A stretch of 64,000 bases of DNA from Curtobacterium guangdongense (GTDB lineage Bacteria > Actinomycetota > Actinomycetes > Actinomycetales > Microbacteriaceae): the NCBI RefSeq assembly GCF_049341845.1, contig NZ_JBMPIT010000005.1, forward strand, positions 124,001 through 188,000, written 5' to 3'. The position numbers and the translations under genes were made by a program. Under the pieces are notes generated by a model. The model searched no databases. It saw nothing but the letters and a program-made list of their open reading frames with translations, and had not been told where the DNA came from. This document shows positions 61,782-64,000 of this stretch, piece after piece (position 1 is the stretch's first letter; every line of letters starts with the position of its first letter).

Positions 61782-62954
61782 CTACTTTGCCGACTGGGGT
61801 CCGAGCACCTCGGTAGCGATCGTGCGCGCAGCCGAGTCCCGCGACGACGGGTGGTACTGCCCGGCCCGGACGTCCCTGGCCAGCCGCGCGAGTTCGCTCG
61901 AGGCCCGGTACGCCCCGCCGCCGACGACCCGCATCGCCTCGTCGACGACGTGCTGCGCGGCGTCCACCGTACGTGCCTTGGTGCCGACGAGGAGCGGGAA
62001 CCACCGCGCTCCGTGGTCCTCGAGTTCGTCCACGTCCCGGGCCAGCGCGTCCACCTGGAGCGCGACGGCGTCGACCGTCCCCCGCATGTCCGCGATCGCG
62101 CGCCGGACGTCCGGATCGTCCGATCGCGGCGTCCCGTCCATCCCCCGCCGGTCGCGGACCCGCTCCACCGCGAGGTCGAGCGCCCGCGTGGCGATCCCCA
62201 CGTACACCGACGCGACGAGCAGCTCGAACGCGGCGAACACCCCGAACACGAGCGGGTCGGCGGTCGGCCCCACCGGTAGCGACCGCACGATCCGGTCGGC
62301 GGGCACGTGCACGCCCTCCAGCAGCGTCGTCCGGCTCTGCGTCGCCCGCATGCCGAGGGTGTCCCAGTCGTCGAGGTGCCGGATGCCCCCGTCGGCACGG
62401 ACGGCGAACCCGTGCACCAGTCGCGGCTCGTCGCCCGTCGAGTCCTTGCCGAAGACGCTGAGCACGTCCCACGCGGGCGCCAGCGACGTGGAGACCTTCG
62501 TGCCCGTGAACCCGTAGCCGCCCTCCCCGTCGGGCGACGCCTCGGTCAGCGAGTCGAAGAGCACACGATCGTTCCCGGGTTCGCTGACCCCGAAGGCCAG
62601 CAGCCGGTCCGCAGCGGCGTGGTCCGTGACGGACTGGAGGAACGACTCACCTTGCGCGGACACGCTGCGGGCCGCCTGCACCCAGACCTGGTGCATGCCG
62701 AGCGCCAGCGCCGTCGCCGGCGCGGCCTGGGCGATCTCCCGCTGCACCGCAGCGGTCGCGCGGAGCCCGAGCCCGCTGCCGCCGTCCGCGATCGGCACAC
62801 CGATGCGCAGGTACCCGGCGGCACGGAGTTCGTCGAGGTCCTCGGAGCAGAACGCGTTCTCGGCGTCGTACCGGGGTGCCCGCTCCGCCAACCGGGCGAG
62901 GAGGTCGTCCGGGACGGTCCACGGCCGTGCCTTCGTCGGCTTTGCCTTCGTCAT
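61782..62954 (-). CDS. Acyl-CoA dehydrogenase family protein
   Basis: A 390-residue flavoprotein of the acyl-CoA dehydrogenase superfamily. The N-terminal helical domain (LLARLAERAPRYDAENAFCS, DLDELRAAGYLRIGVPIADG) precedes the beta-domain (LLAFGVSEPGNDRVLFDSLT, GGYGFTGTKVSTSLAPAWDV) and a C-terminal four-helix domain (AMRVVGGGAYRASSELARLA). The usual catalytic Glu position is not conserved clearly, so it may be a flavin monooxygenase-like member. Substrate unknown. The start ATG 62954 overlaps the promoter of the divergent SGNH gene. Confidence 0.88.
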   Translation of the reverse strand: MTKAKPTKARPWTVPDDLLARLAERAPRYDAENAFCSEDLDELRAAGYLRIGVPIADGGSGLGLRATAAVQREIAQAAPATALALGMHQVWVQAARSVSAQGESFLQSVTDHAAADRLLAFGVSEPGNDRVLFDSLTEASPDGEGGYGFTGTKVSTSLAPAWDVLSVFGKDSTGDEPRLVHGFAVRADGGIRHLDDWDTLGMRATQSRTTLLEGVHVPADRIVRSLPVGPTADPLVFGVFAAFELLVASVYVGIATRALDLAVERVRDRRGMDGTPRSDDPDVRRAIADMRGTVDAVALQVDALARDVDELEDHGARWFPLLVGTKARTVDAAQHVVDEAMRVVGGGAYRASSELARLARDVRAGQYHPSSRDSAARTIATEVLGPQSAK

Positions 62955-62970
62955 GGCACGAGACTATGTT
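62942..62970 (+). promoter_or_regulatory. Promoter of a leaderless SGNH hydrolase transcript
   Basis: TTGCCT (62942-62947) and TATGTT (62965-62970) are separated by 17 bp, and GTG 62978 is 7 bases after the -10 box. There is no separate ribosome site. The promoter overlaps the first codons of the divergent acyl-CoA dehydrogenase. Confidence 0.62.
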
Positions 62971-62977
62971 CCGAGGC

Positions 62978-63772
62978 GTGTCAGATCGTCATCCGTGGTC
63001 CAGGTACGTCGCGATCGGTGACTCGTTCACCGAGGGGCTCGGAGATCCAGACCCCACCGTCCCCGGCGGGTTCCGCGGCTGGGCCGACCGGGTCGCCGAG
63101 GTCCTCGCCCACCAGACCGACGACTTCGCGTACGCCAACCTCGCGATCCGCGGACGGCTGCTCCAGCAGATCATCGACGAGCAGGTGTCGGACGCGCTGG
63201 CGCTCGGGCCCGACCTGATCACGATCTCCGCCGGCGGCAACGACATCATCCGCCCGGGATCGGACCCCGACGAGATCGCCTCGCGGTTCGACCAGACCGT
63301 CGCCGACCTGCGACGCGACGGCGCGACCGTCGTCATCTTCACCGGCCCCGACGTCGGCATGACCCCGGTGCTCGGGCTCGTCCGGGGCAAGGCGGCGATC
63401 TACAACGAGCACCTGCACGCCATCGCACTCAAGCACGGGGCGCTCGTCGCCGACATGTGGGCGCTCCGGGTGCTCCGCGACCCGCGCATGTGGGCGCCCG
63501 ACCGACTGCACCACTCCCCCATGGGCCACGCGACGATCGCCGCTGCCGTCCTCGACACCCTCGGGGTGGAGCACGGGCTCGAGCCCTTCAACCCGGAGCC
63601 ACTCGCCGCCCGCCCCTGGCGCGAGGCCCGCGCCGAGGACCTCGGCTGGGCGAAGGAGTACCTGGTGCCGTGGGTCGTGCGGCGCATCCGGCACACCTCG
63701 TCCGGCGACGGCGTCAGCCCGAAGCGCCCGGAGCTCCAGACGATCGTCGAGCACCGGAGCGACACGCCCTAG
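62978..63772 (+). CDS. SGNH/GDSL-family hydrolase
   Basis: A 264-residue esterase-like protein. SGNH blocks are VAIGDSFTEGLGDP (Ser, about residue 15), ANLAIRGRLLQQII (Gly), ISAGGNDIIRP (Asn) and APDRLHHSPMGHAT (Asp and His). No signal peptide is visible. GTG 62978 is favoured because the -10 box is 7 bases upstream and homologues start near this point; ATG 62966 would lie inside the -10 box. A 28-bp tandem repeat begins at its stop. Relatives cleave small acyl esters. Confidence 0.92.
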   Translation: MSDRHPWSRYVAIGDSFTEGLGDPDPTVPGGFRGWADRVAEVLAHQTDDFAYANLAIRGRLLQQIIDEQVSDALALGPDLITISAGGNDIIRPGSDPDEIASRFDQTVADLRRDGATVVIFTGPDVGMTPVLGLVRGKAAIYNEHLHAIALKHGALVADMWALRVLRDPRMWAPDRLHHSPMGHATIAAAVLDTLGVEHGLEPFNPEPLAARPWREARAEDLGWAKEYLVPWVVRRIRHTSSGDGVSPKRPELQTIVEHRSDTP

Positions 63773-63854
63773 CGCATCACGCGCCCTGGAAGGGCCCCAG
63801 CGCGCCAGGCGCTCTGGACGAGCCCGAGCGCGTCAGGCGCCCTGGAACGGGTTC
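63771..63854. repeat. 28-bp tandem repeat linking two convergent stop codons
   Basis: Three imperfect 28-bp units start at 63771, 63799 and 63827 (AGCGCATCACGCGCCCTGGA, AGCGCGCCAGGCGCTCTGGA, AGCGCGTCAGGCGCCCTGGA as their first 20 bases). The first begins inside the SGNH stop; the third contains the stop and last codons of the right-hand gene. The array therefore copies the 3' end of that gene. Confidence 0.85.
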
Positions 63855-64000
63855 GTCCAGCGCCACCAGATGCCCGGGTCCGGGATCGCCTGCTCCAGCA
63901 CGAGCGGCACCGTCACCGGGTCGTGGTCGCTGATCGTGAACCGTACCCGTCCGATCCGCTCGCCCTTCGTGCCGAGCGTCACGGCGTCCAGCTTCGTCGT
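63833..64000 (-). CDS. Probable D-alanyl-D-alanine carboxypeptidase, C-terminal fragment
   Basis: Only the last 55 codons are in the window. The product ends with KGERIGRVRFTISDHDPVTV followed by PLVLEQAIPDPGIWWRWTNP and FQGA. The pattern of a small beta domain with V-x-V-P-L-V and a closing Asp-Pro-Gly-x-Trp-Trp-Arg is what I recall at the end of actinobacterial PBP5-like carboxypeptidases. The catalytic domain is outside the window, so the identification is tentative. The stop codon lies in the third unit of the 28-bp tandem repeat. Confidence 0.55.
   Translation of the reverse strand, partial: TTKLDAVTLGTKGERIGRVRFTISDHDPVTVPLVLEQAIPDPGIWWRWTNPFQGA

Overview
The window looks like a stretch of ordinary chromosome from a high-GC Gram-positive actinobacterium of the family Microbacteriaceae; Curtobacterium is my best guess. 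Grounds: very high GC with strong third-position GC bias; many GTG starts and GTGA stop/start overlaps; actinobacterial marker genes (rbpA, mshC for mycothiol, pafB/pafC, helY, diheme qcrC, three-TM Rieske qcrA); and gene order that follows other Actinobacteria in several places. I see no insertion sequence, prophage, integrase or CRISPR array.

Layout: 1-2.5 kb holds the 3' end of rel, an AbiEi-like orphan and a ROK kinase; deoC follows. At 3.4-7.6 kb a tightly packed plus-strand group (SDR-DUF2867, SGNH hydrolase, small membrane protein, Stealth phosphotransferase) suggests envelope polysaccharide work. At 7.7-14.2 kb come a CpdA-like phosphoesterase, the respiratory cluster ctaE-qcrCAB and divergent trpD. 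At 14.3-19.2 kb glpF-glpK diverge from dhaK-dhaL-dhaM, a glycerol/dihydroxyacetone module sharing a control region with two identical 14-bp operator-like sites. At 19.2-37 kb lies accessory material: two TetR-controlled divergons (a lone beta-ketoacyl synthase; a DHA2 efflux pump), an XRE regulator beside an SDR gene broken by an amber codon, CopC, GNAT, a class A PBP, oxidoreductases, a low-GC HEAT-like gene, a UvrA-like ABC protein, a secreted nuclease, VOC and NUDIX proteins. At 37-39 kb is an nfeD/SPFH pair.

From 39 to 54 kb the order rbpA-lnt-helY-tatC-pafC-pafB-FKBP-trmI-HAD-PAC2-mshC-uppP-M20 follows a well-known actinobacterial backbone (compare Mycobacterium tuberculosis Rv2050-Rv2141c). 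The Pup/proteasome genes (arc/mpa, dop, pup, prcBA, pafA) that sit between trmI and pafB in many relatives are absent here, and so is tatA between pafC and tatC. At 54.3 kb is tRNA-Leu(GAG), then ndh, and a coupled minus-strand series FUSC-dinB-helicase-small protein. Acyl-CoA dehydrogenase, a second SGNH hydrolase and the 3' end of a likely D,D-carboxypeptidase close the window.

The most distinctive signal is in the non-coding DNA. There are at least three families of dispersed palindromes: a GACGGGAGGC family at gene ends that also supplies the lnt start region, a GAGATCGCA family at 7.6 and 44.3 kb, and a GGTTCC family at 50.5 kb. In addition, two short tandem repeats copy DNA across the stop codons of rel and of the genes at the right edge. 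No clearly new multi-gene system is visible; the better leads are the collapsed proteasome locus, the repeat families and the two-site glycerol/dihydroxyacetone control region.
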